Source of the DNA: JAGXQV01 sp964505475
GTDB lineage: Bacteria; Pseudomonadota; Gammaproteobacteria; Burkholderiales; Sulfuricellaceae
Assembly: GCA_964505475.1 (NCBI GenBank)
Contig: CAZDIJ010000044.1
Coordinates: forward strand, 1-23,010
Length of the DNA: 23,010 nucleotides
Reading direction: 5' to 3'
Below, one piece after another: positions 14,566-22,836 of this stretch (within the stretch, counting starts at the first letter, position 1; the number at the start of each line of letters is the position of its first letter). The position numbers and the translations under genes were made by a program. The notes beneath the pieces are model-generated. The model was not told where the DNA came from and searched no databases. It was given only the letters and a program-made list of their open reading frames with translations.

Positions 14566-15291
14566 CTATATCTCGACCTTGAGCGCCGCGCAGCCTTCCC
14601 CGCCGCAGCGCAGATAGCCGCCTTCTCCGTCCCAGGCCGGCAGCACCCAGCGCTCGCAGGCGTGTCCATCGACGTTGTGCAGGTGCCTGGCCGGGCGGTG
14701 GGTGTGGCCGTGGATCAGTCTCGGGTAGCCGTATTCCCTCAGGATTGCGGCAACGGCGCCGGGGTTGGCGTCCATGATGGCCGCCTCCTTGGATTTTTTT
14801 TCCTGCTCGCTTTGCCCGCGCCATTGCCGGATCAAGTTCTTGCGCTGCGCCAGGGGTTGTTCGAGAAAGGCTTTTTGCCAGGCCGGGTTCCTGACCTGGG
14901 CGCGGAAAGCCTGGTAATCCACATCGTCGCTGCATAGCGTGTCGCCATGGGTGAGCAGGGTGGGGACGCCGCATATCTCGACCAGGCTCGGTTCGTCGAG
15001 CAGGCGCGCGCCGCTGGCCTGGGCGAAGGATGCGCCGATCAGGAAGTCGCGGTTGCCGTGCAGCAGGAACACCTGGACGCCGCCGCCGGCGAGCTGCGCC
15101 AGCGCCTCGGCGATTTCGCCGGGGAGCGGCGCGCCGAGGTCGTCGTCGCCGACCCAGTAATCGAAGAGATCTCCCAGGATATACAGCGCCTCGGCCTGCC
15201 GCGCGGTTTCACGCAGAAAGCGCAGGAACGCGGCCGTGGCGCGGGGACGTTCGGGGCAGAGATGGAGGTCGGAGATGAACAGGATGGGCAT
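14566..15291 (-). CDS. lpxH: UDP-2,3-diacylglucosamine diphosphatase LpxH
   Basis: This 241-residue protein, a normal length, is a calcineurin-like metallophosphoesterase. Its metal-binding motifs come in the LpxH order: SDLHL near the N-terminus, GDLFDYWVGDD, HGNRDFLIG, LTHGDTLCSDD and IHGHTHRP. LpxH removes UMP from UDP-2,3-diacylglucosamine to give lipid X, the fourth step of lipid A synthesis, at the inner face of the inner membrane. The start MPILFISDLHL fits the family, but there is no purine-rich ribosome binding site: a 14-bp repeat array begins four bases upstream of the start codon. Expression probably depends on the upstream cyclophilin genes. Confidence 0.95.
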   Translation of the reverse strand: MPILFISDLHLCPERPRATAAFLRFLRETARQAEALYILGDLFDYWVGDDDLGAPLPGEIAEALAQLAGGGVQVFLLHGNRDFLIGASFAQASGARLLDEPSLVEICGVPTLLTHGDTLCSDDVDYQAFRAQVRNPAWQKAFLEQPLAQRKNLIRQWRGQSEQEKKSKEAAIMDANPGAVAAILREYGYPRLIHGHTHRPARHLHNVDGHACERWVLPAWDGEGGYLRCGGEGCAALKVEI

Positions 15292-15294
15292 GGG

Positions 15295-15378
15295 AGGACT
15301 GAGTGCCGAGGACTGAGTGCCGAGGACTGAGTGTGGAGCGCGGTATTACTCAGTCCTCAGCACTCGGTACTCAGTCCT
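15295..15378. repeat. 14-bp direct repeats with inverted copies between lpxH and ppiB
   Basis: AGGACTGAGTGCCG occurs at 15295-15308 and 15309-15322, and a variant ending GTGTGG at 15323-15336. ACTCAGTCCT occurs in the opposite orientation at 15348-15357 and 15369-15378. The two sides can form a long, slightly imperfect stem that fills almost the whole 90-base gap. There is no T run, so it is not a standard terminator. Confidence 0.85.
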
Positions 15379-15381
15379 GAA

Positions 15382-15873
15382 TTAACAGATTTCCGCTTTT
15401 TCGATGACCACGTCTTCCGCCGGCACGTCCTGGTGTCCCGACTGGCTGCCGGTCTCGACTTTCTTGATGCGGTCGATCACGTTCTGGCCGTCCACCACCT
15501 TGCCGAAGACGCAGTAGCCGAAGCCTTGCGGGGTGGGGGCGGTGTAGTTGAGGAAGCTGTTGTCGGAAACATTGATGAAGAACTGGCTGGAGGCCGAGTG
15601 CGGATTGGGGGTGCGCGCCATGGCGATGGTGTAGACCTCGTTCTTGAGGCCGTTGGCCGCTTCGTTCTGGATCGGTTCCAGGGTTTCCTTGGGGATCATG
15701 CCCGGCATGAAGCCGCCGCCCTGGATCATGAAACCGTCGATGACGCGGTGAAACAGGGTGTTCTCGTAAAATCCGTTTTCCACGTACTTGAGAAAGTTGG
15801 CGGTGGTGAGCGGTGCCTTTTCGGCATCGAGTTGCAGGGTGATGACGCCGAAATTGGTGTGCAGCTTGACCAT
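15382..15873 (-). CDS. ppiB: Cytoplasmic peptidyl-prolyl isomerase (cyclophilin) PpiB
   Basis: A 163-residue single-domain cyclophilin without a signal peptide. It has the catalytic FHRVIDGFMIQGGG segment, MARTPNPHSASSQFFIN and FGKVVDGQNVIDRI, which form the proline-binding pocket. It catalyses cis-trans isomerisation of X-Pro bonds during protein folding. The start has a good ribosome binding site (AAGGA, nine bases upstream). It begins only five bases after the periplasmic paralogue stops, so the two are almost surely co-transcribed. Confidence 0.95.
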   Translation of the reverse strand: MVKLHTNFGVITLQLDAEKAPLTTANFLKYVENGFYENTLFHRVIDGFMIQGGGFMPGMIPKETLEPIQNEAANGLKNEVYTIAMARTPNPHSASSQFFINVSDNSFLNYTAPTPQGFGYCVFGKVVDGQNVIDRIKKVETGSQSGHQDVPAEDVVIEKAEIC

Positions 15874-15878
15874 GAAAA

Positions 15879-16499
15879 TTATCCTTTGCGTTTTTTGGGA
15901 GGAGGGGGCGCCGGTTCGGCGGTTTTCGGCAGTCCGGGGATGGTTTCGGCCTGTTCGATGACTACGGTTTCCATCGGCACGTCGGAGGGGAAAATGCCGG
16001 CCGCGCCGGTGGGCAGCATGGCGATCTTCTTGGCGACATCCATGCCCTTGACCACCTTGCCGAAGACGCAGTAACCGAAATATTTCGGGTCGGGGGCGCG
16101 GTGGTTGAGGTATTTGTTGTCGTCGAGATTGATGTAGAACTGCGAGGTGGCGGAATCGGGATCGTAGGTGCGCGCCATGGCCAGGGTGCCGGGCGCGTTC
16201 TTCAGGCCGTTGGCGGCTTCGTTGGGGATGGGGTCGAGCGCCGCCCTGGGCTGCAAATCCGCGGTATAGCCGCCGCCCTGGATGACGAACTTGCTGACCG
16301 CGCGGTGGAAGATGGTGCCGTTGTAATGTCCGCTGTTGACGTAGTGCAGGAAGTTGGCGACGGTGCGCGGCGCTTTCTCGGGGTAAAGCTCGAACACGAT
16401 CTCGCCCTGGGTGGTCGCCAGCCTGACCAGCGGGTTGTCGGCATAGGCCTGGGATGCCGGGCAGAGTGCCAGCATCAATAGAACGATATGGCGTTTCAT
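15879..16499 (-). CDS. ppiA: Periplasmic peptidyl-prolyl isomerase (cyclophilin) PpiA
   Basis: A 206-residue cyclophilin with a signal peptide (MKRHIVLLMLALCPASQAYA, mature from about Asp21). The core has FHRAVSKFVIQGGG, MARTYDPDSATSQFYIN and FGKVVKGMDVAKKI. It should assist folding of exported proteins. The tail is a short Pro/Lys stretch (PAPPPPKKRKG) not needed for the fold. Its ATG overlaps the stop of the upstream L,D-transpeptidase gene (ATGA junction), with GAGGG six bases before the start, so translation is probably coupled. It is clearly related to the adjacent ppiB, but one copy is exported. Confidence 0.93.
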   Translation of the reverse strand: MKRHIVLLMLALCPASQAYADNPLVRLATTQGEIVFELYPEKAPRTVANFLHYVNSGHYNGTIFHRAVSKFVIQGGGYTADLQPRAALDPIPNEAANGLKNAPGTLAMARTYDPDSATSQFYINLDDNKYLNHRAPDPKYFGYCVFGKVVKGMDVAKKIAMLPTGAAGIFPSDVPMETVVIEQAETIPGLPKTAEPAPPPPKKRKG

Positions 16500-17725
16500 G
16501 CGCTACCCTCGTAAACGATGCGCCATGCGCCGTTTTCCTGTTGCCAGTATTGGCGCTTGCGCATCTGGTTTTTCAGGTTGTTGCTGCCGTAGTCCTGGCC
16601 GAAGGTGACGACGACCAGATTGTTGTTGCCGGGGTAGGCGAACATGCTGACGCCCGATACCTTGATCTTGATCCAGGATTTGCCGGCATTGACCAAGCGT
16701 TTCTGCTCCGCCCAGGAACGGTAATCCTGCCCTCCGGCCGAAAAACTCTGTGAATAGTGCCGCAAATATTTGTCGGTATCAAGCGATTCCCAGTCCTTGC
16801 GCCATGCATCCAGCGCCTGGTTGAGTTCGCCGCGCTGGGACGCGAGTTCCCCTGGTTCCGCCCATTCCACGCGGTCGCTGATGATGACCGGGGTCAGGCC
16901 GATTTGCAGGTTTTTCCCGAGCTTTTCCATGTCCGGGTTGGTCAGCACCACGCAGCCGTTGCTGGCGCGCGGCGGGCGGCTGTAGGTGTCGCTGGGCACG
17001 CCGTGCAGCCAGATGCCGTGGCCGTTCTTGCCCAATTTGCGGTCCCATTCGTTGGGGTAGCTGATGGGGAAGGCGCCGACGCCGTAAAAATCCGACAACT
17101 GGTTGCGGGGCAGATTGGAAGTGACGAAATACACCCCGAGCGGGGTTTTTTGGTCGCCTTCCTTGAATTTTTCGGCGCCCGCCTTGCCGCTGCTGACGTA
17201 GTAGTCGGTCACGTAGCGCGGCTCCCCGCCATGGTTCTCGAACAGGTAGAGGCGCGCCTTGTCGGTGTCCACCACCACCGCGTAGCGCTGCTCCGGCTGA
17301 AGCTGGAGGAGGTATTTGGGGATGCGTCCGTTGGGTACTTTTTCCTTGAGGTATTGCAGGCGCACACGGATTTCGTCGCGCAGGTCGGCGATTTGCTGCA
17401 CGGCGCCGGAGGCGTTGCCAATATGGCCGATCGGGCGTGCCTTGGCCATCAACAGGTCGCCGCGGATCAGGTGGGCGAGGCGGAAGTTGGGATAGGCGCG
17501 CAGCATCGCCTCGACATCCTGCATGGCGACGTCCAGGCGGTTTTCGCTGACGTCCTGCAAGGTCTTGGCGAGTAGGACTTCCAAGTCCTTGGGCAGGTCG
17601 GCGGCGGGGACGGCTTCCGGCGGCTTGGCCGGCTTGCTGCCCATGGCCATGGCCGGCAGGGGCAGCAACGCCCCCAGCAGCGTGCAACAACCGACGATCG
17701 AGCTTAAACGCTTGAGTAAATGCAT
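16496..17725 (-). CDS. L,D-transpeptidase (YkuD family) with C-terminal NTF2-like domain
   Basis: I prefer the ATG at 17725 over the GTG at 17758, which would overlap the upstream gene; it gives 409 residues and a clean signal peptide ending near PLPAMA. The YkuD domain (about 145-290) carries the active-site signature: IWLHGVP with His241, then RASNGCVVLTN with catalytic Cys258. Such enzymes make 3-3 cross-links in peptidoglycan or attach proteins to it. The last 100 residues (WRKDWESLDTDKYLRHYS to WRIVYEGSA) resemble an NTF2/SnoaL-like domain, and a similar one ends the neighbouring TPR protein. The N-terminal helical region (about 40-135) may bind a partner. It lies in a minus-strand run with the cyclophilins. 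Confidence 0.9.
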   Translation of the reverse strand: MHLLKRLSSIVGCCTLLGALLPLPAMAMGSKPAKPPEAVPAADLPKDLEVLLAKTLQDVSENRLDVAMQDVEAMLRAYPNFRLAHLIRGDLLMAKARPIGHIGNASGAVQQIADLRDEIRVRLQYLKEKVPNGRIPKYLLQLQPEQRYAVVVDTDKARLYLFENHGGEPRYVTDYYVSSGKAGAEKFKEGDQKTPLGVYFVTSNLPRNQLSDFYGVGAFPISYPNEWDRKLGKNGHGIWLHGVPSDTYSRPPRASNGCVVLTNPDMEKLGKNLQIGLTPVIISDRVEWAEPGELASQRGELNQALDAWRKDWESLDTDKYLRHYSQSFSAGGQDYRSWAEQKRLVNAGKSWIKIKVSGVSMFAYPGNNNLVVVTFGQDYGSNNLKNQMRKRQYWQQENGAWRIVYEGSA

Positions 17726-17744
17726 ATAAAACCGCCGGGATAGC

Positions 17745-18845
17745 CTAGCGGCCGACACGTTCTTGCAGGATCAGCCACTTGTCGCCGGATTTGACGAGAG
17801 CCAGGGTTTTCATGGTGGAGGTGGACAGGGAATCGGACTTGTAGTCTTGCCGGAAGGTGACGCTGGCATGGCTGGCGCCGTTCATGGTGACGCGCGGCGC
17901 CTCGATGGCGACGTGAATCGACTTGGGACGCCCGACGCGCTCCTTGCGGGTTTTTTCCCAGGAGCCGCGGCTTTCTCCGCCCGGAGTCTTGAAGTCCTTG
18001 GCATAGGCGGCGAGATAGGCGCCCACGTTCTTGTTCGACCAAGCCTTGGCCCAGGCATGGACGGCCTTGATGACTTCGTCTTCGTTATCCGGCTTGTTCG
18101 CCGCGGGTTTTTCCTTGGCCGGCGCGGCGGGCTTGGCTTCCGCCGCCTTGGTTTCCTCCGCCGGCTTGGCTTCGGCGGCGGGCTTGGCGGTTTCCGTTTT
18201 GGGCGTTTCCGGTTTGGCCGGCGCGGCGGGCGGCGGCGTCACGGCGGCCGGCGCGACCGGCTGGAGCTTGACGGCATCGTTCTTGGCCGGCGCCCGGTTC
18301 GGCCGCCCGCTGTTGGAAAACATCTCCTTGACCAGCGCCAGCTTGGTTTGCGCCGCGGCGTTGCTCTTATCCAGTTGCAGCGCCTTGTCATAAGCCTGGC
18401 TGGCCATCTTGGCGTAGATGTCGCCGAGGTTTTCATGCGCGGTGGTATAGCTGGGGTGAGTGCCGATCGCCATTTCCAGCGAGTTTTTCGCCTTGTCCAA
18501 CTGGTTTTGTGAGGCGTAGAGCACGGCGAGGTTGTTGTAAGGCTCCGGCAACTCGGGATAATCCTCGGTGAGGCCGACGTAGATTTTGATGGCTTCCTGG
18601 GTTTTGCCCTGCTCGGCGAGGATCAGTCCCTTGAGAAAGCGCGCCTGGGCGATCTTGACGCCCTGGGCATCCTTGGGTTTGGCGGCGAGATAGGCATCGA
18701 GGCGCTCCAGCGCCTTGGCCGGTTCACCCTTCTTGTAGAGGATGGTGATGTCCTGCAATTCGTCCGCGCCAGCGGGGGGGGTAACTGCCAGGAATAGCGC
18801 GCAAATCAAGGCGCCGGCCTTTAGGGTGGTGCGAAAACGGCTCAT
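17745..18845 (-). CDS. Exported TPR protein with C-terminal NTF2-like domain
   Basis: The ATG at 18845 gives 366 residues and a signal peptide (RFRTTLKAGALICALFLAV, cut near PAGA). An upstream TTG at 18905 is possible but would put 20 polar residues before it. TPR-type helices fill about 30-185 (PYNNLAVLYASQNQLDKAKNSLEMA and AHENLGDIYAKMASQAYDKAL are clear). A linker rich in Pro, Ala and Lys follows (about 190-260). The C-terminal 100 residues (AVHAWAKAWSNKNVGAYLAAYA to KWLILQERVG) look NTF2/SnoaL-like and match the end of the next gene, 19 bases downstream. The two proteins probably work together on the cell wall; the TPR part would be an adaptor. The exact role is unknown. Confidence 0.85.
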   Translation of the reverse strand: MSRFRTTLKAGALICALFLAVTPPAGADELQDITILYKKGEPAKALERLDAYLAAKPKDAQGVKIAQARFLKGLILAEQGKTQEAIKIYVGLTEDYPELPEPYNNLAVLYASQNQLDKAKNSLEMAIGTHPSYTTAHENLGDIYAKMASQAYDKALQLDKSNAAAQTKLALVKEMFSNSGRPNRAPAKNDAVKLQPVAPAAVTPPPAAPAKPETPKTETAKPAAEAKPAEETKAAEAKPAAPAKEKPAANKPDNEDEVIKAVHAWAKAWSNKNVGAYLAAYAKDFKTPGGESRGSWEKTRKERVGRPKSIHVAIEAPRVTMNGASHASVTFRQDYKSDSLSTSTMKTLALVKSGDKWLILQERVGR

Positions 18846-18939
18846 ATTGATGGTATACTTTTTGGCGTTTAAAACAGGCTGAATTCTAGCAAGAAGCGCC
18901 TTCAATCTCCACAGTTATTCCCTGACCGAGCCGATTTCC

Positions 18940-20607
18940 ATGAGCAACGAACCGACGCCTGTTCCCCATTTCATCCGCAATATCGTCGAAGACGACCTGA
19001 AAAGCGGCAAGCACCAAAGCATCGTCACCCGTTTCCCGCCCGAACCCAACGGCTACCTGCACGTCGGCCACGCCAAGTCGATCTGCCTCAATTTCGGTCT
19101 GGCGCTGGATTACCGGGGCAAGTGCAATCTGCGCTTCGACGACACCAACCCGGAAAAGGAAAGCGAGGAGTATGCACAGTCCATCCAGGACGACGTACGC
19201 TGGCTGGGCTTTCAATGGGACGGCGAGGTGCGTTGGGCTTCGGATTATTTCGACGCGCTCTACGGCTACGCCGTGGATCTGATTAAGCAGGGCAAGGCCT
19301 TCGTCTGCGACCTGACTCCGGAGGAGATGCGCGAGTACCGCGGCACGCTGACCGCGCCGGGCAGGCACAGCCCCTACCGCGAGCGCTCGGCGGAAGAAAA
19401 CCTCGATCTTTTCGCCCGCATGAGGAACGGCGAATTCCCGGACGGCTCGAAAACCCTGCGCGCCAAGATCGACATGGCCTCGCCCAACATCAACCTGCGC
19501 GACCCGGTGATCTACCGGATAAAAAGGGCGCACCACATTCGCACCGGCGACAAGTGGTGCATCTACCCGATGTACGACTACACCCACTGTATCTCCGACG
19601 CGCTGGAGGGCATCACCCATTCCATCTGCACCCTGGAGTTCGAGGATCACCGTCCGCTCTACGACTGGTGCCTGGACCAGTTGCCTGTGCCGTGCCATCC
19701 GCAGCAGATCGAATTCTCCCGCCTCGAACTGCAATACACCATCACCAGCAAGCGCAAGCTGCTGCAACTGGTGATGCAGAATATCGTCTCCGGCTGGGAC
19801 GATCCGCGCATGCCGACCATCTCCGGCATGCGCCGGCGCGGCTACACCCCCGAGGGCATCCGCGAATTCGCGCGGCGCATCGGCGTCTCCAAGAGCGACA
19901 ACACCATCGACATGGGCGTGCTCGAAGGCTGCATCCGCGAGGACCTGGAAGCGCGCGCCCCGCGCGTGATGGCGGTGGTCAGGCCGCTTAAGGTGACCAT
20001 CACCAATTTCGCCGATGCCCAGTCGCGCGAAGCCGGCTTCCACCCCAACCATCCCGAATTCGGCTCCCGCGTGGTGCCGTTCGCCCCGGAAATCTGGATC
20101 GAGGCCGACGACTTCGCCGAAACTCCGCCCCCCGGCTGGCAGCGTCTCACCCCCGGCGGCGAAGTGCGGCTGCGCTACAGCTACGTGATCAAGTGCGACG
20201 AAGTGGTGAAGGATGGCGCCGGTCAGGTGGTCGAACTCAAGTGCACCATCGACCCCGACACCCTCGGCAAGAACCCCCAGGGACGCAAGGTGAAAGGGGT
20301 GATCCACTGGCTCTCCCGCGCCCACGCCCTGCCCGCCGAAATCCGCCTCTATGATCGCCTGTTCACCGTGGCCGAGCCGGATGCCGACAAGGCGCGGGAT
20401 TTCACCGATTTCCTCAACCCCGGCTCGCTCACCGTGGTGCAGGGCTGGGTGGAAGCGTGCGTCAAGGACGCCGCACCGGAAAACCGCTACCAGTTCGAGC
20501 GCCTCGGCTATTTCTGCGCCGACCGGCGCGACCACCAGCCGGGCGGCAAGCTGGTGTTCAACCGCAGCGTGACGCTGAAGGATTCGTGGGTCAAGGAACA
20601 GGGGTGA
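18940..20607 (+). CDS. glnS: Glutaminyl-tRNA synthetase
   Basis: The 555-residue length is close to the E. coli enzyme. It charges tRNA-Gln with glutamine using ATP. The class I signatures are clear: FPPEPNGYLHVGHAKS (HIGH motif, near 30-45), FDDTNPEKE, and ITSKRKL as the KMSKS-like loop. The anticodon-binding beta-barrels fill the C-terminal half (EIWIEADDF, YRLTPGGEVRLRY-like region, GKNPQGRKVKGVIHWLS). It is divergent from the TPR gene, with a 94-base intergenic region that should hold both promoters; I cannot name convincing hexamers there. No terminator is visible after the stop. Confidence 0.97.
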   Translation: MSNEPTPVPHFIRNIVEDDLKSGKHQSIVTRFPPEPNGYLHVGHAKSICLNFGLALDYRGKCNLRFDDTNPEKESEEYAQSIQDDVRWLGFQWDGEVRWASDYFDALYGYAVDLIKQGKAFVCDLTPEEMREYRGTLTAPGRHSPYRERSAEENLDLFARMRNGEFPDGSKTLRAKIDMASPNINLRDPVIYRIKRAHHIRTGDKWCIYPMYDYTHCISDALEGITHSICTLEFEDHRPLYDWCLDQLPVPCHPQQIEFSRLELQYTITSKRKLLQLVMQNIVSGWDDPRMPTISGMRRRGYTPEGIREFARRIGVSKSDNTIDMGVLEGCIREDLEARAPRVMAVVRPLKVTITNFADAQSREAGFHPNHPEFGSRVVPFAPEIWIEADDFAETPPPGWQRLTPGGEVRLRYSYVIKCDEVVKDGAGQVVELKCTIDPDTLGKNPQGRKVKGVIHWLSRAHALPAEIRLYDRLFTVAEPDADKARDFTDFLNPGSLTVVQGWVEACVKDAAPENRYQFERLGYFCADRRDHQPGGKLVFNRSVTLKDSWVKEQG

Positions 20608-20657
20608 TTTGAAATGAATTCAGTGTGTTGCATGTTATAAACCATGGAAATCATCGC

Positions 20658-20694
20658 TTGACATTTTTTTAATTGTGACCACAATTGCTATTAT
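20658..20694 (+). promoter_or_regulatory. Promoter region of the toxin-antitoxin pair
   Basis: A perfect -35 box TTGACA (20658-20663) lies in an AT-rich stretch unlike its surroundings. The best -10-like hexamer, TATTAT (20689-20694), is 25 bases away, too far for a standard pair, and ACAATT at the ideal 17-base distance is poor. The true -10 is therefore unclear. Confidence 0.5.
20671..20686. promoter_or_regulatory. Palindromic operator-like site
   Basis: AATTGTG, centre AC, CACAATT: a perfect 7-bp inverted repeat between the -35 and -10-like boxes, 31 bases before the antitoxin start. Phd/YefM antitoxins bind palindromes in their own promoter with the toxin as co-repressor, so autoregulation is the likely role. 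Confidence 0.6.
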
Positions 20695-20716
20695 GTGTTG
20701 TTGATTGGGGTCTCAA

Positions 20717-20980
20717 ATGCAAATTTCCATTCGTGAATTCAAAGCGCATTTGTCCCGCTACCTGTCCCAGGCTCAGGAGGGGCAGGCGCTCGACGTGACC
20801 TCGCACCGCAAGGTGGTGGCGCGCATCGTCGGGGTGCCCGCGCCGGATAGTACCGGGGTGGCGCGGCTTCTGGCCGGCGGGGCGGCCAAGTGGGGCGGCG
20901 GCAAGCCGGTGGGAGCGGCGATCAGGTTGTCTCCAGGTGGCCGCAGCGTTTCGGAAATGGTGTTGGAAGATCGCGGATGA
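20717..20980 (+). CDS. Phd/YefM-type antitoxin
   Basis: An 87-residue protein with the family's N-terminus MQISIREFKAHLSRYLSQAQEG, followed by a VTSHRKVVARIVG strand typical of the Phd/YefM DNA-binding fold. The C-terminal half, Gly-rich and ending near SEMVLEDRG, should wrap the toxin. The ATG at 20717 has GGGGT six bases upstream; a TTG at 20705 is the alternative. It would neutralise the downstream PIN toxin and repress the operon. Its stop overlaps the toxin start by four bases (ATGA). Confidence 0.88.
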   Translation: MQISIREFKAHLSRYLSQAQEGQALDVTSHRKVVARIVGVPAPDSTGVARLLAGGAAKWGGGKPVGAAIRLSPGGRSVSEMVLEDRG

Positions 20981-21411
20981 TCCTGTTCTGCGACACTTCC
21001 GCCTTGGTCAAACTTTATTTGGTGGAAGCGGAAAGCAACGCGGTCAAGGCGCTGGCTGCGGAAGCCGAGGCAGTCGCGGCATGCCGCATCGCCTGGGCCG
21101 AAGCTCATGCGACGCTTTCGCGACGTGCCCGCGAGGTGCCGGCAGACGCTACGCTTATCGGGCAGGCCAAGCTGGCGCTTTCGGTGGATTGGCCTCATTA
21201 CGTGGTTGTCGAGGTGACCCAGAACGTGGTGGAACAAGCGGGGGAGTTCGCTGACACGTTTGCATTGCGTGGCTATGACAGCGTGCAGTTGGCGGCGGCG
21301 TACGAGGCGAAACAGGTTTCCCTCCTGCCGGTGAGCTTCGCCTGTTTCGACGCGCGGCTCAACAAGGCGGCGCGGGTGCTGGGGATGGAGACGCCGTTCC
21401 TCGCTGCCTGA
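20977..21411 (+). CDS. vapC: PIN-domain ribonuclease toxin, VapC family
   Basis: A 144-residue PIN domain, of normal length. The acidic metal-binding residues are in place: FCDTSALVKLY near the N-terminus (Asp6), AWAEAHATLSRR with Glu in the middle, GYDSVQLAAAYEA with Asp, and FACFDARLNKAARVLGM near the end. VapC toxins cut specific tRNAs or rRNA, using Mg2+, when not bound by antitoxin. GGAAG lies eight bases before the ATG. The pair sits between glnS and cysS, with no transposase or attachment site seen nearby. Confidence 0.9.
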   Translation: MILFCDTSALVKLYLVEAESNAVKALAAEAEAVAACRIAWAEAHATLSRRAREVPADATLIGQAKLALSVDWPHYVVVEVTQNVVEQAGEFADTFALRGYDSVQLAAAYEAKQVSLLPVSFACFDARLNKAARVLGMETPFLAA

Positions 21412-21459
21412 CGCGCGTTTTCCGGTAAAATCCCTCCTTCATCGCATTGCGGATTTCCC

Positions 21460-22836
21460 ATGTTGAAAATTCATAACACCCTCACCCGTTCCAAGCAGGA
21501 TTTCGTTTCCATCGAGCCCGGCAAAGTGCGCATGTACGTGTGCGGCATGACCGTCTACGATTATTGCCACCTCGGGCACGCCCGCGTGCTGGTGGTGTTC
21601 GACATGGTGCAGCGCTGGCTCAAGGCGAGCGGCTACGATGTCACCTACGTGCGCAACATCACCGACATCGACGACAAGATCATCAAGCGCGCCGCCGAGA
21701 ACCACGAGGACATCGGTACGCTGACCGGGCGTTTCATCGCCGCCATGGACGAGGACGCCGCCGCACTGGGGGTGGAGAAGCCCGTTCACGAGCCGCGCGC
21801 CACCCAGTTCGTGCCCGGCATGGTCGCCATGATCGAAGCCCTGATGAAAAACGGCCTGGCCTACGTCGCCGCCAACGGCGACGTGTGCTATTCAGTGCAC
21901 GATTTCCCTGGCTACGGCAAGCTCTCCGGCAAGTCGCTCGATGACCTGCGCGCCGGCGAGCGCGTGGACGTGGCGGCGGGCAAGCGCGATCCGCTCGACT
22001 TCGTGCTGTGGAAATCCGCCAAGCCCGGCGAGCCGCAATGGGATTCGCCGTGGGGCGCGGGACGCCCCGGCTGGCACATCGAGTGCTCGGTGATGAGCGA
22101 CGCCCTGCTCGGCGAGCATTTCGACATCCACGGCGGCGGCGCGGACTTGCAGTTTCCCCACCACGAAAACGAAATCGCCCAGTCCGAGGGCGCCCACGGC
22201 CACCAGCACGTCAACTACTGGATACACAACGGCTTCGTGCGGGTGGACAACGAAAAAATGTCCAAGTCGCTGGGCAATTTTTTCACCATCCGCGAAGTGC
22301 TGGAAAAATACGACCCGGAAGTGGTGCGCTTCTTCATCCTGCGCGCCCATTACCGCAGCCCGCTGAATTATTCCGACCAGCATCTGGACGACGCCAAGGG
22401 GGCGCTGACGCGCCTGTACACGGCGTTGAAGAATATTACCCCTGCGCTCGCGGGTGAGCGTATCGACTGGCATGACCCCTACGCCGTCGCTTTCAAGGCC
22501 GCGATGGACGACGATTTCAACACGCCGGAAGCCGTCGCCGTGCTATTCGACCTCGCCAGCGAAACCAACAAGACCAACGATCCTGCGCGCGCCTCTTTGC
22601 TAAGGGCGCTAGGTGGCGTGCTGGGGTTGTTGCAGCGCGAGCCGGCGGCCTTCCTCCAGGCCGGTGTGGCGGAATCCGGCTATGCCCCGGAGAAAATCGA
22701 GCAACTCATCGCCGAGCGGGTCGCCGCCAAGAAAGCCAAGAACTACGCCGAGGCCGACCGCATCCGCAAGGAGTTGCTGGATGCCGGCATCGTGCTGGAA
22801 GATACGCCGCAGGGCACGGTCTGGCGGCGGGAGTGA
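21460..22836 (+). CDS. cysS: Cysteinyl-tRNA synthetase
   Basis: The 458-residue product is the usual bacterial length. It charges tRNA-Cys. It shows YVCGMTVYDYCHLGHAR (HIGH motif and first zinc Cys), GWHIECSVM and HGGGADLQFPHHENEIAQSE (zinc ligands and Cys pocket), and EKMSKSLGNF (KMSKS loop). A helical C-terminal domain ends at TVWRRE. A -10-like TAAAAT lies at 21426-21431, 28 bases before the ATG, with no good -35, so a separate weak promoter or readthrough from vapC are both possible. No ribosome binding site stands out. Confidence 0.97.
   Translation: MLKIHNTLTRSKQDFVSIEPGKVRMYVCGMTVYDYCHLGHARVLVVFDMVQRWLKASGYDVTYVRNITDIDDKIIKRAAENHEDIGTLTGRFIAAMDEDAAALGVEKPVHEPRATQFVPGMVAMIEALMKNGLAYVAANGDVCYSVHDFPGYGKLSGKSLDDLRAGERVDVAAGKRDPLDFVLWKSAKPGEPQWDSPWGAGRPGWHIECSVMSDALLGEHFDIHGGGADLQFPHHENEIAQSEGAHGHQHVNYWIHNGFVRVDNEKMSKSLGNFFTIREVLEKYDPEVVRFFILRAHYRSPLNYSDQHLDDAKGALTRLYTALKNITPALAGERIDWHDPYAVAFKAAMDDDFNTPEAVAVLFDLASETNKTNDPARASLLRALGGVLGLLQREPAAFLQAGVAESGYAPEKIEQLIAERVAAKKAKNYAEADRIRKELLDAGIVLEDTPQGTVWRRE

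Noticed and set aside
15295..15378. CRISPR or intrinsic terminator
   Set aside because: Repeats are only 14 bp, head to tail without spacers, and the stem has no T run after it.
18886..20535. Long minus-strand frame opposite glnS
   Set aside because: glnS is certain, and the antisense frame has no recognisable domain.
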